A DNA stretch of 64,000 nucleotides from Thermococcus cleftensis (GTDB lineage Archaea > Methanobacteriota_B > Thermococci > Thermococcales > Thermococcaceae), in contig NC_018015.1 of the NCBI RefSeq assembly GCF_000265525.1, positions 434,001 to 498,000 of the forward strand, written 5' to 3'. The translations under genes and the position numbers were made by a program. Shown in pieces: positions 9,605 through 17,775 of this stretch. Positions within the stretch are counted from its first letter, which is position 1. The number at the start of each line of letters is the position of its first letter. The notes under the pieces are model-generated. The model did no database searches. It saw only the letters and a list, made by a program, of their open reading frames with translations, and was not told the DNA's origin.

Positions 9605-10332
9605 TAAGCATAGACCCGCGCGTCAAGGGCATAGAGGGCAGGCTTGAGAAGGTGAAGCGCATCATTCCCGTCGTCAGTGGAAAGGGCGGCGTTGGAAAGT
9701 CGCTGGTTTCAACCACTCTTGCCCTAGTTCTGGCCGAGAAGGGCTATAAGGTCGGCCTGCTCGACCTCGACTTCCACGGGGCAAGCGACCACGTTATCCT
9801 CGGCTTCGAGCCAGAGGAGTTCCCGGAGGAGGAGTACGGCGTAATTCCGCCGACGGTTCACGGGATAAAGTTCATGAGCATCGTCTACTACTCCGAGGAC
9901 AAACCGACGCCCATGAGGGGTATGGAGATAAGCGACGCCCTCATAGAGCTTCTCGCCATAACCCGCTGGGACGAGCTGGACTACCTCATAATAGACATGC
10001 CGCCGGGCCTCGGCGACCAGTTCCTCGATGTCCTGAGATTCCTCAGAAGGGGGGAGTTCCTGGTCGTTGCAACGCCCTCAAAGCTCTCCATGAACGTCGT
10101 CGGGAAGCTCCTGACCCTGCTGAAGGAGAGAAAGCACAGAGTTCTTGGAATCGTCGAGAACCTCAAGCTGGACGATGAAAGGAACATAGAGGAGCTGGCA
10201 AAGAGGTTTGACGTGCCCTACCTGACAGGTATACCCCTCTACAGCGACCTGGAGGAGAAGATTGGAAAGCCGGACGAGCTCCTCAAGACGGAGTTTGCAG
10301 AGAGGATAAGAGAAGTCGCCGGAAAAGTTTAG
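9601..10332 (+). CDS. hypB: Mrp/MinD-type HypB, ATPase partner of HypA
   Basis: In Thermococcales HypB is not the usual GTPase but a deviant-Walker ATPase that drives nickel loading of HypA. The protein has 243 residues. The Walker A is SGKGGVGKS at residues 26-34, with the signature lysine at 28. The A'/switch region is LLDLDFHGASDH, and the Walker B-like segment is LIIDMPPGLGDQ. It lacks the CPxxC iron-sulfur motif of Mrp/NBP35 scaffold proteins, which supports HypB over Fe-S assembly. It is coupled to hypA by the ATGA overlap. Confidence 0.88.
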   Translation: MISIDPRVKGIEGRLEKVKRIIPVVSGKGGVGKSLVSTTLALVLAEKGYKVGLLDLDFHGASDHVILGFEPEEFPEEEYGVIPPTVHGIKFMSIVYYSEDKPTPMRGMEISDALIELLAITRWDELDYLIIDMPPGLGDQFLDVLRFLRRGEFLVVATPSKLSMNVVGKLLTLLKERKHRVLGIVENLKLDDERNIEELAKRFDVPYLTGIPLYSDLEEKIGKPDELLKTEFAERIREVAGKV

Positions 10333-10377
10333 CGAGGGCTTTCTTTCTTCCCCATCAAATTCACCATAGGTGGGACA

Positions 10378-10893
10378 ATGGAACCCCTTGAACTACTCAG
10401 GAAAGCCAGGAGGGTCGTCGTCTGTGGCATAGGCAACGAGGTTCGCGGAGATGACGCCTTCGGTGTTCTCGTAGCGGAGAGGCTGAAAAAGCTAATGAAC
10501 AACCCGAACGTTCTAGTTCTCAACTGCGGCGAGATGCCGGAGAGCCACACCGGGAAGATAGTCTCTTTTAGTCCAGACCTCGTTGTCTTCGTGGATGCGG
10601 TGGACTTCGGAGGCAGGCACGGAGAGATGATAGTTGCCGACCCGGAAAAAACCACCGGAAGTGCCGTTTCAACCCACGGCCTGCCCCTTAAGCTGCTCGT
10701 TGAGTATCTCAAAACCCGCCTCAACGCCGAGTTCCTGCTCATTGGCTGTCAGCCCGCATTTCTGGGCCTCTTCCAGGAACCGAGTGCACTAATACTGGAG
10801 CGGGCGGAGGAACTCGTGGAACTGCTGATGGAGATTCTGGGAAAGGGCAGTAAACGTGACACCGGAGTAGAAAAGCGTGAGGAGAGATGCTGA
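10378..10893 (+). CDS. hycI: [NiFe]-hydrogenase maturation endopeptidase
   Basis: Cleaves the C-terminal tail of the hydrogenase large subunit after nickel insertion. The protein has 171 residues. It has the family opening VVVCGIGNEVRGDDAFGV (glycines 17 and 19, nickel-sensing acidic residues 21-26), D73 in VVFVDAVDFGG, H100 in VSTHGLPLK, and the late IGCQPAFLG motif. Which hydrogenase it serves cannot be told; no structural hydrogenase genes are in this window. It follows hypB after a 45-bp gap and may be in the same transcript. Confidence 0.88.
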   Translation: MEPLELLRKARRVVVCGIGNEVRGDDAFGVLVAERLKKLMNNPNVLVLNCGEMPESHTGKIVSFSPDLVVFVDAVDFGGRHGEMIVADPEKTTGSAVSTHGLPLKLLVEYLKTRLNAEFLLIGCQPAFLGLFQEPSALILERAEELVELLMEILGKGSKRDTGVEKREERC

Positions 10894-10924
10894 CGGTAGC
10901 CACTAGGATCTTGGAGGAGCCAAT

Positions 10925-11194
10925 GTGGAGATTGCAAAGGGCCTTGCTAAACAGAAGATGTTGGCCGTGTTGATGGAACTCAACGAGATCCTCAAGGATT
11001 CCGGGCTAACCGATGAAGACCTCGCTGAGATAAGCAGGGAAATAGGAACGCACAGGAGGGCTTTCTTTGGAAACCCCCGTCGTGATGACACCAACGTGCT
11101 CTTTTCATTTTTCAACAAAAGGGATAGCACCACAAGAAAGCTCCCACCGTGCATCTCCCTCAACGTTCCAATCTACGCTCCCGAATGCCCCTAA
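10925..11194 (+). pseudogene. Scar of a VapBC pair: antitoxin start fused to a broken PIN domain
   Basis: The 89-codon frame opens like a small helical antitoxin (residues 1-40, KMLAVLMELNEILKDSGL) after a GGAGG site and a GTG start. It then runs into DTNVLFSFFNKRDSTTRKL, the hallmark N-terminus of a VapC PIN ribonuclease, whose first Asp is catalytic. The next part resembles the usual ...YAPE segment, after which the frame stops. A PIN toxin needs about 130 residues, so most of the toxin is gone. The antitoxin tail and the toxin start are joined in one frame, as a deletion would leave them. The last 35 bp overlap the 3' end of mobA on the other strand. Confidence 0.6.
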
Positions 11195-11756
11195 CCCTTC
11201 TCAAGTCCTCCCGCGTGTTCACGTTGAAGAAGCTCACCCGCCATTCCTCTGGAAGGGCCTCTATGGAGACATAGCAGGGGTTCGACTCCCTTATTGCCCG
11301 GTTGAGGGCGTAATCCCGGGACTTTATCTTCTCCCCAAGAAAACCCCTAAATTCTTCAGAATAGGCCGCATGGAGCGGCTCCAGGTAGCCGTTGTCCCAG
11401 CGCGGAACGCAGACTGCTTTTCCATTTTTCCTGAATTCACGAATTATGTAATCAACGAATTCCGGGACGATTAGCGGCATGTCGCCAGCCACCACGAGGG
11501 CATCACCGAGGCTCAGCGCGATGTATAGGCCACCCATGGGCCCTATCATCAGCTCATCTACCAGAACATCGTACCCAAGCCCCCTCAGCTTTTCCGCGTT
11601 GTTCTTTGAGGCAATCAGAACCACCTCATCGATTCTCCTTGCCGTCTCGAGCCTCTCGACGGCGTGGAGAATAAGGGGCTTTCCACCGATGCGGTAGAGG
11701 AGCTTATCGTCCCCGAAGCGCCTGCTCCTGCCACCGGCAAGAATCGCACCGAGCAT
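11160..11756 (-). CDS. mobA: MobA-like molybdenum cofactor guanylyltransferase
   Basis: 198 residues. The nucleotide-binding opening is GAILAGGRSRRFGDDKLL, and the metal motif is VVAGDMPLIVPE. It would attach GMP to molybdopterin/tungstopterin to give the dinucleotide cofactor used by formate dehydrogenases and related enzymes; related nucleotidyltransferases make other activated compounds. It is divergent from hypC, with which it shares the SurR-containing promoter region. Confidence 0.8.
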   Translation of the reverse strand: MLGAILAGGRSRRFGDDKLLYRIGGKPLILHAVERLETARRIDEVVLIASKNNAEKLRGLGYDVLVDELMIGPMGGLYIALSLGDALVVAGDMPLIVPEFVDYIIREFRKNGKAVCVPRWDNGYLEPLHAAYSEEFRGFLGEKIKSRDYALNRAIRESNPCYVSIEALPEEWRVSFFNVNTREDLRRVRGIRERRLER

Positions 11757-11792
11757 GATATCCGTTGGATTTCCGGACTTTTAGGGTTGACG

Positions 11793-11809
11793 GTTGAAAA
11801 CCAGAGGTT
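11793..11809. promoter_or_regulatory. Full SurR consensus site before hypC
   Basis: GTT-GAA-AAC-CAGAG-GTT matches GTTn3AACn5GTT at every specified base. It abuts the TATA-like GGTTTAAAAAA (11806-11816), with hypC starting at 11859. The site lies between the divergent hypC and mobA genes and could act on both. Confidence 0.72.
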
Positions 11810-11858
11810 TAAAAAATCCCTAAAAAGACCCCCGAGAACTAATCACAGGTGAGAGAAA

Positions 11859-12083
11859 ATGTGCCTGGCAGTTCCAGGAAAGGTAGTTGAGATTCAAGGG
11901 AAAACCGCCGTTGTTGACTTTGGAGGCGTGAGAAGGGAAGTCCGCCTCGACCTGCTTCCGGAGGTCGGAATCGGGGATTACGTAATAGTCCACACAGGCT
12001 TCGCAATAGAGAGGCTCGACGAGGAGAGGGCGCTGGAGATACTCGAGGCGTGGGCAGAGGTGGAGAGGGCACTGGAGGGGTGA
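11859..12083 (+). CDS. hypC: Hydrogenase assembly chaperone HypC
   Basis: 74 residues beginning MCLAVPGKVVEI. Cys2 is the essential ligand that carries the Fe(CN)2CO unit together with HypD and holds the immature large subunit. The small OB-like barrel follows. GTGAGAG lies before the ATG. hypD begins 3 bp downstream, so the two partner proteins are made from one message. Confidence 0.95.
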   Translation: MCLAVPGKVVEIQGKTAVVDFGGVRREVRLDLLPEVGIGDYVIVHTGFAIERLDEERALEILEAWAEVERALEG

Positions 12084-12085
12084 AG

Positions 12086-13198
12086 ATGACCGATGTCCTG
12101 AACGCCTTCAAGGACAGGGAACTGGCCCAGAAGGTCGTGAGGAAGATACGGGAGGAGGCGAAGGGCCTCGATGAGCTCCGCTTCATGCACGTCTGCGGGA
12201 CGCACGAAGATACGGTAACCCGCTCCGGGATACGCTCACTTTTACCGGATAACATTAAGATAGTCAGCGGGCCGGGCTGTCCCGTCTGCATAACCCCCGT
12301 TGAGGACATCGTCAAGATGCGCGAGATTATGAAAGAGGCCTACGCCGAGGGGGACAGAATAATCCTGACCACCTTCGGGGACATGTACAAGATACCCACC
12401 CCGCTCGGGAGCTTTGCAGACTTGAGGAGCGAGGGCTACGACGTGAGGGTGGTCTACTCAATCTACGACACCTACAGGATTGCAAAAGAGAACCCCGACA
12501 GAACCGTCGTCCACTTCAGCCCCGGCTTCGAAACCACAACCGCCCCGGCGGCAGGAATGCTGAACGCCGTCGTCGAGGAAGGACTTGAAAACTTCAAAAT
12601 CTACTCCGTTCACCGTCTGACCCCCCCTGCCGTTGAGGCCCTCGTGAAGGCCGGAACGCGCTTCCACGGACTTATCGATCCCGGCCACGTTTCGACCATA
12701 ATAGGAGTAAGGGGCTGGGAGTACATAACAAGGGACTACGGCATACCGCAGGTCATAGCCGGCTTCGAGCCCGTGGACATGCTGATGGGCATACTGCTCC
12801 TGATAAGAATGATAAAGAAAGGTGAGGTCAAGATACTCAACGAGTACACCAGGGTCGTAAAGTACGAGGGCAACGTTGTTGCCCAGAAGCTCATGGAGAG
12901 GTTCTTCGAGGTCAGGGACGCCAGGTGGCGCGCCCTTGGAACCATACCCAAGAGCGGCCTCGAACTCAGGAAGGAGTGGAGGGAGCTGGAGATAAGGACG
13001 TACTACGACCCGGAGGTTCCAAAGCTTCCCGACCTTGAGAAAGGGTGTCTCTGCGGCGCAATACTTCGCGGACTTGCCCTACCGCCGCAATGCCCGCACT
13101 TCGGAAAGACCTGCACGCCGAGGAGTCCAATAGGGCCGTGCATGGTCTCTTACGAAGGAACCTGCAGTATCTTCTACAAATACGGAGCTTTGTTCTGA
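12086..13198 (+). CDS. hypD: Hydrogenase formation protein HypD
   Basis: Scaffold on which the Fe(CN)2CO group is built with HypC, HypE and HypF. The protein has 370 residues. Conserved cysteines are C37 (HVCGTHE) and C65/C68 (GPGCPVC). The C-terminal [4Fe-4S] cysteine set spans CLCGAILRG, PPQCPHFGKTC and GPCMVSYEGTC. The ATG at 12086 follows GGAGGGGTG; an in-frame codon at 12050 inside hypC is rejected. Confidence 0.95.
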   Translation: MTDVLNAFKDRELAQKVVRKIREEAKGLDELRFMHVCGTHEDTVTRSGIRSLLPDNIKIVSGPGCPVCITPVEDIVKMREIMKEAYAEGDRIILTTFGDMYKIPTPLGSFADLRSEGYDVRVVYSIYDTYRIAKENPDRTVVHFSPGFETTTAPAAGMLNAVVEEGLENFKIYSVHRLTPPAVEALVKAGTRFHGLIDPGHVSTIIGVRGWEYITRDYGIPQVIAGFEPVDMLMGILLLIRMIKKGEVKILNEYTRVVKYEGNVVAQKLMERFFEVRDARWRALGTIPKSGLELRKEWRELEIRTYYDPEVPKLPDLEKGCLCGAILRGLALPPQCPHFGKTCTPRSPIGPCMVSYEGTCSIFYKYGALF

Positions 13199-13206
13199 CA
13201 CCAAAG

Positions 13207-13241
13207 GTTGAAAACTCCTCTCCGGTTTTTAACTTTTGGTT
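13207..13241. promoter_or_regulatory. Two SurR-type sites before hypF
   Basis: A core half site GTT-GAA-AAC (13207-13215) is followed by a complete site GTT-TTT-AAC-TTTTG-GTT (13225-13241). The TATA-like CCTATAAAGG lies at 13249-13258 and hypF starts at 13291. Tandem sites directly upstream of TATA fit an activator. Confidence 0.7.
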
Positions 13242-13290
13242 TTAGAAACCTATAAAGGCCCGGATTGCCAAGAAGAAACCGGTGAGAGGA

Positions 13291-15609
13291 ATGAAAGCTT
13301 ACCGGCTTCACGTTCAGGGCATCGTTCAGGCCGTTGGATTCCGACCTTTCGTCTACAGGATAGCCCACGAGCACAACCTCCGTGGTTACGTTAAAAACCT
13401 CGGCGATGCTGGGGTTGAGATAGTCGTCGAGGGCAGGGAGGAGGATATAGCGGCTTTTCTGCGAGACCTCCGGGAGAAGCTTCCTCCACTTGCACGGATA
13501 GACAGGATAAAGAAGAAGGAACTCCCTCCCCAGGGCTTCGACAGGTTCTACATCGAGAAGAGCTCCCAGGGTGGAGAAGGCGGGGACTCAATAATCCCCC
13601 CTGACATAGCAATCTGCGACGACTGCCTGCGGGAGCTCTTCGACCCGACTGACAAGCGCTACATGTACCCCTTCATCGTCTGCACCAACTGCGGGCCAAG
13701 GTTCACGATAATCGAGGATCTGCCCTACGATAGAATCAACACCACGATGCGCGAGTTCCCGATGTGCGACTTCTGCGAGAGCGAGTATAAGGATCCGCTC
13801 AACAGGCGCTACCACGCGGAACCGGTCTGCTGTCCTGTCTGCGGGCCGAGCTACAGGCTCTACACGAACGAGGGCAAGGAAATCATTGGCGATCCGTTGA
13901 AAAAGGCGGCCGAGCTGATAGACAAGGGGTACATAGTGGCCATCAAGGGTATCGGCGGAATACACCTCGCCTGCGACGCGAGCAACGAGGAGGTCGTCGC
14001 TGAACTCAGGAGGAGAACCTTCAGGCCCCAGAAGCCCTTCGCCATAATGGCGGACAGCCTTGAGACGGTCAAAAGCTTCGCCTACGTGAGTAGAGAGGAG
14101 GAAGAGGAGCTTACAAGCTACAGGAGGCCGATAGTGACGCTCCGCAAGAAGGAGCCCTTCCCCCTGCCCGAGAACCTCGCGCCGGGGCTCCACACGATTG
14201 GCGTCATGCTCCCCTACGCGGGAACGCACTACATACTCTTCCACTGGAGCAGGGCAAAGGTCTACGTGATGACCTCAGCGAACTACCCCGGAATGCCGAT
14301 GGTCAAGGACAACGACAAAGCCTTCGAGGAGCTGAGAGATGTGGCCGACTACCTCCTGCTCCACAACAGGAAGATACTCAACCGTGCCGATGACAGCGTG
14401 ATTCGCTTCGTTGACGGGAAGAGGGCGGTGATAAGGAGGAGCAGGGGCTTTGTGCCGCTGCCAGTGGAGATACCCTTCAGCTACCGCGGTTTAGCGGTCG
14501 GGGCCGAGCTGATGAACGCCTTCGGCGTCGCCAAAAACGGAAGGGTTTATCCCAGCCAGTACATAGGCAACACCTCGAAGGTTGAGGTGCTGGAGTTCAT
14601 GAGGAATGCAATAGGGCACTTCAAGAGGATTCTCCGCGTTAAAGACTTCGACCTCATCATAGCCGACCTCCACCCAGGCTACAACACGACGAGGCTCGCC
14701 ATGGAGCTGGCAAACGAGCTGGGCGTTGAGCTCCTCCAGGTTCAGCACCACTACGCCCACATAGCTAGCGTCTTGGCCGAGAAGAACCTCGAATCTGCGG
14801 TGGGGATAGCGGTTGATGGCGTCGGTTACGGAACAGACGGCAACACCTGGGGCGGTGAGGTTCTCTACCTGGGCTACGAGGACGTCGAGAGGCTGGCCCA
14901 CATAGACTACTACCCGCTCCCGGGCGGGGACTTAGCCAGCTACTACCCGCTCAGGGCCTTGATGGGGATCCTCAGCAAGGTCTACGGCGTTGAAGAGCTT
15001 GAGGGGGTAATAAGGAAGTGCTGTCCAAAGGCCGTTGAAAGCCTCAAGTACGGGGAGGTCGAGTTTTCCGTCGCGTTGAACCAGCTCGCCAAGGGGATAA
15101 ACCTCGCCTACGCCTCCTCGACCGGAAGGGTGCTCGACTCGCTGGCGGTGCTCCTCAACATAGCCTACAGGAGGCACTACGAGGGCGAGCCCGCGATGAA
15201 GCTGGAGAGCTTTGCCATGAAGGGCAAGAACGACCTGAAGTTCGAGGTGCCTGTTGAAGGCGAGCTGATAAAGGTTGAAGGGCTCTTCACCCAGGCGCTC
15301 GAAGTCCTCGACAGGGCTTCGCCGGCGGACATAGCCTACTCAGTCCACCTCGCCCTCGCGAGGGCCTTCTCCGAGGTTGCTGTAGAGAAGGCCCTGGAGT
15401 TTGGGGTAAAGGACGTGGTCATGAGCGGCGGCGTGGCCTACAACGAGCTGATCGTCAAGACCGTCAGGAAGGCCGTCGAGGGCAACGGTCTGAACTTCCA
15501 CGTCACCGAGAAGGTCCCGCGCGGCGACAACGGAATAAACGTCGGACAAGCATTCCTCGGCGGCCTCTACCTGGAGGGCTACCTCTCAAGGGAGGACCTG
15601 ATGCTGTGA
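13291..15609 (+). CDS. hypF: Carbamoyltransferase HypF
   Basis: Makes the carbamoyl precursor of the cyanide ligands from carbamoyl phosphate and passes it to HypE. The protein has 772 residues. Domains in order are an acylphosphatase (HVQGIVQAVGFRPFVYRIA, residues 5-23), two zinc fingers (CDDC, CTNC, CDFC, CPVC between about 110 and 185), a YrdC-like domain (KGIGGIHLACDASNEE onward), and a Kae1-like domain with the metal motif VQHHYAHIASVLAE near 485. All parts are intact. The ATG at 13291 follows GGTGAGAGG; a GTG at 13282 sits inside that site. Confidence 0.95.
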   Translation: MKAYRLHVQGIVQAVGFRPFVYRIAHEHNLRGYVKNLGDAGVEIVVEGREEDIAAFLRDLREKLPPLARIDRIKKKELPPQGFDRFYIEKSSQGGEGGDSIIPPDIAICDDCLRELFDPTDKRYMYPFIVCTNCGPRFTIIEDLPYDRINTTMREFPMCDFCESEYKDPLNRRYHAEPVCCPVCGPSYRLYTNEGKEIIGDPLKKAAELIDKGYIVAIKGIGGIHLACDASNEEVVAELRRRTFRPQKPFAIMADSLETVKSFAYVSREEEEELTSYRRPIVTLRKKEPFPLPENLAPGLHTIGVMLPYAGTHYILFHWSRAKVYVMTSANYPGMPMVKDNDKAFEELRDVADYLLLHNRKILNRADDSVIRFVDGKRAVIRRSRGFVPLPVEIPFSYRGLAVGAELMNAFGVAKNGRVYPSQYIGNTSKVEVLEFMRNAIGHFKRILRVKDFDLIIADLHPGYNTTRLAMELANELGVELLQVQHHYAHIASVLAEKNLESAVGIAVDGVGYGTDGNTWGGEVLYLGYEDVERLAHIDYYPLPGGDLASYYPLRALMGILSKVYGVEELEGVIRKCCPKAVESLKYGEVEFSVALNQLAKGINLAYASSTGRVLDSLAVLLNIAYRRHYEGEPAMKLESFAMKGKNDLKFEVPVEGELIKVEGLFTQALEVLDRASPADIAYSVHLALARAFSEVAVEKALEFGVKDVVMSGGVAYNELIVKTVRKAVEGNGLNFHVTEKVPRGDNGINVGQAFLGGLYLEGYLSREDLML

Positions 15610-15656
15610 GGAAATGATTTAACCAAGGGAAGCGACTATGTAAACGGGTGTGGTGG

Positions 15657-15983
15657 ATGTCCCCGATTGAGAGGAAAGAGCTCATGGAAATCCTGCGGGA
15701 GGTCAGGGCGAGGCTTGAGGCAATACTCGGGGACAACCTGGTGGAGGTCATCCTCTTCGGCTCATACGCCCGCGGCGATGCTACCGAAGGTAGCGACGTG
15801 GACGTTCTGCTGCTCCTGAAAAGGTGGCCAAGCGAGGAGGAGCTTGAAGCGATCACCAGGGCGACGGACGAGTATGCCATCGACAGGGGGATAGTAATAT
15901 CCCTGATACCCTACGTGGAGGGGCCGGGTATGGCCGAGGATCCCCTCATAATCTCGGTTCAGAGGGAGGGCATAAAGGTATGA
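15657..15983 (+). CDS. MNT-type nucleotidyltransferase antitoxin
   Basis: 108 residues. VILFGSYARGDATEGSDVDVLLLL carries the GS-x9-DxD motif of minimal nucleotidyltransferases. With the following HEPN gene it forms an MNT-HEPN pair, a toxin-antitoxin type in which the MNT protein modifies or masks the HEPN RNase. The ATG at 15657 is preferred over the GTG at 15648. The stop overlaps the HEPN start (ATGA). The pair splits hypF from hypE. Confidence 0.85.
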   Translation: MSPIERKELMEILREVRARLEAILGDNLVEVILFGSYARGDATEGSDVDVLLLLKRWPSEEELEAITRATDEYAIDRGIVISLIPYVEGPGMAEDPLIISVQREGIKV

Positions 15984-16372
15984 GCACTTACTCCAAAATA
16001 CTTGAGAAGGCCGAGGATAGCCTCAAGGCCGCAAAACTGATGACGGAGAACGGGCTGTATCCCTTCGCCGTCTCGCGGGCGTACTACGCCATGTTCTACT
16101 GTGCGGAGGCTATTCTACTTACGAAGGGCATAACAGTCTCAAAGCATTCGTCGGTGATAGCCCTGCTTGGAAGGGAGTTCGTGAAAACTGGGGAGGTTCC
16201 CCACAGGTTTTTCACGTATCTGCGACTGGCGTTCCAGCTTAGACAGGTCGCTGATTATTCCTTTGATCTACATTTCAGCGAGGAGGACGCCCTCTCCCAG
16301 ATACGGCGTGCTGAGGAATTTTTCGACTTCACCCGCTCATACTTGAAGAATAAAGGCCTTTTGGAGGGTTGA
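15980..16372 (+). CDS. HEPN-domain protein (MNT partner)
   Basis: 130 helical residues with the HEPN signature FAVSRAYYAMFYCAEAILL at about 30-50. Members of this group are likely RNases held in check by the MNT partner. I do not see a clear RxxxxH in the usual late position, so catalytic ability is uncertain. Its end is 2 bp from hypE, so hypE translation probably depends on this pair's transcript. Confidence 0.82.
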   Translation: MSTYSKILEKAEDSLKAAKLMTENGLYPFAVSRAYYAMFYCAEAILLTKGITVSKHSSVIALLGREFVKTGEVPHRFFTYLRLAFQLRQVADYSFDLHFSEEDALSQIRRAEEFFDFTRSYLKNKGLLEG

Positions 16373-16374
16373 AG

Positions 16375-17391
16375 ATGGGTGAAAAGATAAAGCTCGAACA
16401 CGGAGCAGGCGGGGAAGTAATGGAGGAGCTTTTGAGGGACGTTATTCTGAAGACGCTGAGCCTGAAATCGGCCGGGGGAATAGGGCTGGACGCACTCGAC
16501 GACGGCGCAACGATACCCCTCGGCGATAAGCACCTCGTGTTTACAATAGACGGCCACACTGTCAAGCCGCTCTTCTTCCCCGGAGGGGACATTGGAAGGC
16601 TCGCGGTCAGTGGGACGGTCAATGACCTCGCGGTGATGGGGGCGAGGCCACTGGCCCTGGCCAACTCCATGATAATCGGGGAGGGCTTCGACGGTGAGGA
16701 CCTGAAGAGAATCCTTCGCTCTATGGACGAAACTGCAAGGGAAGTTCCCGTTCCAATCGTCACCGGCGACACGAAGGTCGTCGAAGAGGACATCGGCATC
16801 TTCGTCATAACTGCAGGGATAGGAATCGCAGAGAGGCCGATAAGCGACGCCGGAGCGAAGGTGGGCGATGCCGTTCTTATCAGCGGAACCGTTGGAGACC
16901 ACGGCATCGCTTTGATGAGCCACCGCGAGGGCATAGCCTTCGAGACCGAGCTTGAGAGCGACGTTGCGCCGATATGGGAGGTCGTCAAGGCAGTGGCAAA
17001 GGCAATCGGCTGGGAAAACATACACGCCATGAAGGACCCCACGAGGGGAGGCTTAAGCAACGCCCTCAACGAGATGGCCAAGAAGGCCAACGTGGGAATC
17101 CTCATAAGGGAATCCGACGTACCGGTCAGGCCGGAGGTCAGGGCGGCAAGCGATATGCTGGGCATAAACCCCTTCGATGTTGCCAACGAGGGCAAAGTGG
17201 TCATGATCGTCCCAAGGGAATACGCTGAGGAAGCCCTGAAAGCCATGAGGAGCACAGAGAGGGGGAAGAACGCGGCGATAATCGGCGAAGTCATAGAGAA
17301 CTACAGGGGCAGGGTTCTGGTTGAGACAGGAATAGGCGGAAAGCGCTTCCTTGAGCCTCCTGCCGGAGACCCCGTTCCGAGGGTCTGCTGA
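16375..17391 (+). CDS. hypE: Carbamoyl dehydratase HypE
   Basis: Dehydrates the thiocarbamate on its own C-terminal cysteine to thiocyanate, using ATP, then donates cyanide to HypC-HypD. The protein has 338 residues. The PurM-like N-terminus includes EHGAGGEVMEEL and GGIGLDALDDGA. The protein ends in Pro-Arg-Val-Cys, the obligatory carbamoylated Cys338. The ATG at 16375 has GGAGGG upstream. Confidence 0.95.
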   Translation: MGEKIKLEHGAGGEVMEELLRDVILKTLSLKSAGGIGLDALDDGATIPLGDKHLVFTIDGHTVKPLFFPGGDIGRLAVSGTVNDLAVMGARPLALANSMIIGEGFDGEDLKRILRSMDETAREVPVPIVTGDTKVVEEDIGIFVITAGIGIAERPISDAGAKVGDAVLISGTVGDHGIALMSHREGIAFETELESDVAPIWEVVKAVAKAIGWENIHAMKDPTRGGLSNALNEMAKKANVGILIRESDVPVRPEVRAASDMLGINPFDVANEGKVVMIVPREYAEEALKAMRSTERGKNAAIIGEVIENYRGRVLVETGIGGKRFLEPPAGDPVPRVC

Positions 17392-17416
17392 GCCCCTTTC
17401 CACGATTCCCACTTTT

Positions 17417-17433
17417 GTCCTTAACCTTCGGTT
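17417..17433. promoter_or_regulatory. SurR-like site before the desulfurase operon
   Basis: GTC-CTT-AAC-CTTCG-GTT differs from GTTn3AACn5GTT at one specified base. The TATA-like GTATAAGG follows at 17443-17450 and the first gene starts at 17482. Confidence 0.55.
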
Positions 17434-17481
17434 TAAGAAAGCTGTATAAGGCCCCTTTTCCAATTTCAACTGGTGAGGGAG

Positions 17482-17775
17482 ATGATAATCGCGAAACCGT
17501 GCGTCACGATGAAGGGGATCGTCATAAGCGGCTACTCTTGGGACAGGAAGGTGAAGCTCGACCTCACGAGAACCGCCCAGTGCCTGAGGGAGAGGGGCTA
17601 CACGGTGAAGAAGCTCCTGCCCGGGATGATGCTCATCATTGAGATGGAGGGCTACGAGACGAGCGTCTATCCGAGCGGTAAGATAATAATCAAGCTCCTT
17701 GAGGATGCAAAGAAGGGCGAAGAGCTCGCTCGAATCATATACGACTGCGCTGGAGTTCTGGAGGTGGTTTCATGA
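17482..17775 (+). CDS. Conserved small protein, possible TBP-like fold, coupled to cysteine desulfurase
   Basis: 97 residues, beginning MIIAKPCVTMKG after GGTGAGGGAG. The C-terminal half (SVYPSGKIIIKLLEDAKKGEELARII) has the strand-turn-strand-helix pattern seen in TATA-binding protein repeats, but only one repeat is present. No catalytic motif is visible; a single CVT and a late DCAG cysteine are present. Its stop overlaps the desulfurase start (ATGA), so it may be a sulfur-transfer or regulatory partner. The fold is inferred from pattern only. Confidence 0.55.
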   Translation: MIIAKPCVTMKGIVISGYSWDRKVKLDLTRTAQCLRERGYTVKKLLPGMMLIIEMEGYETSVYPSGKIIIKLLEDAKKGEELARIIYDCAGVLEVVS

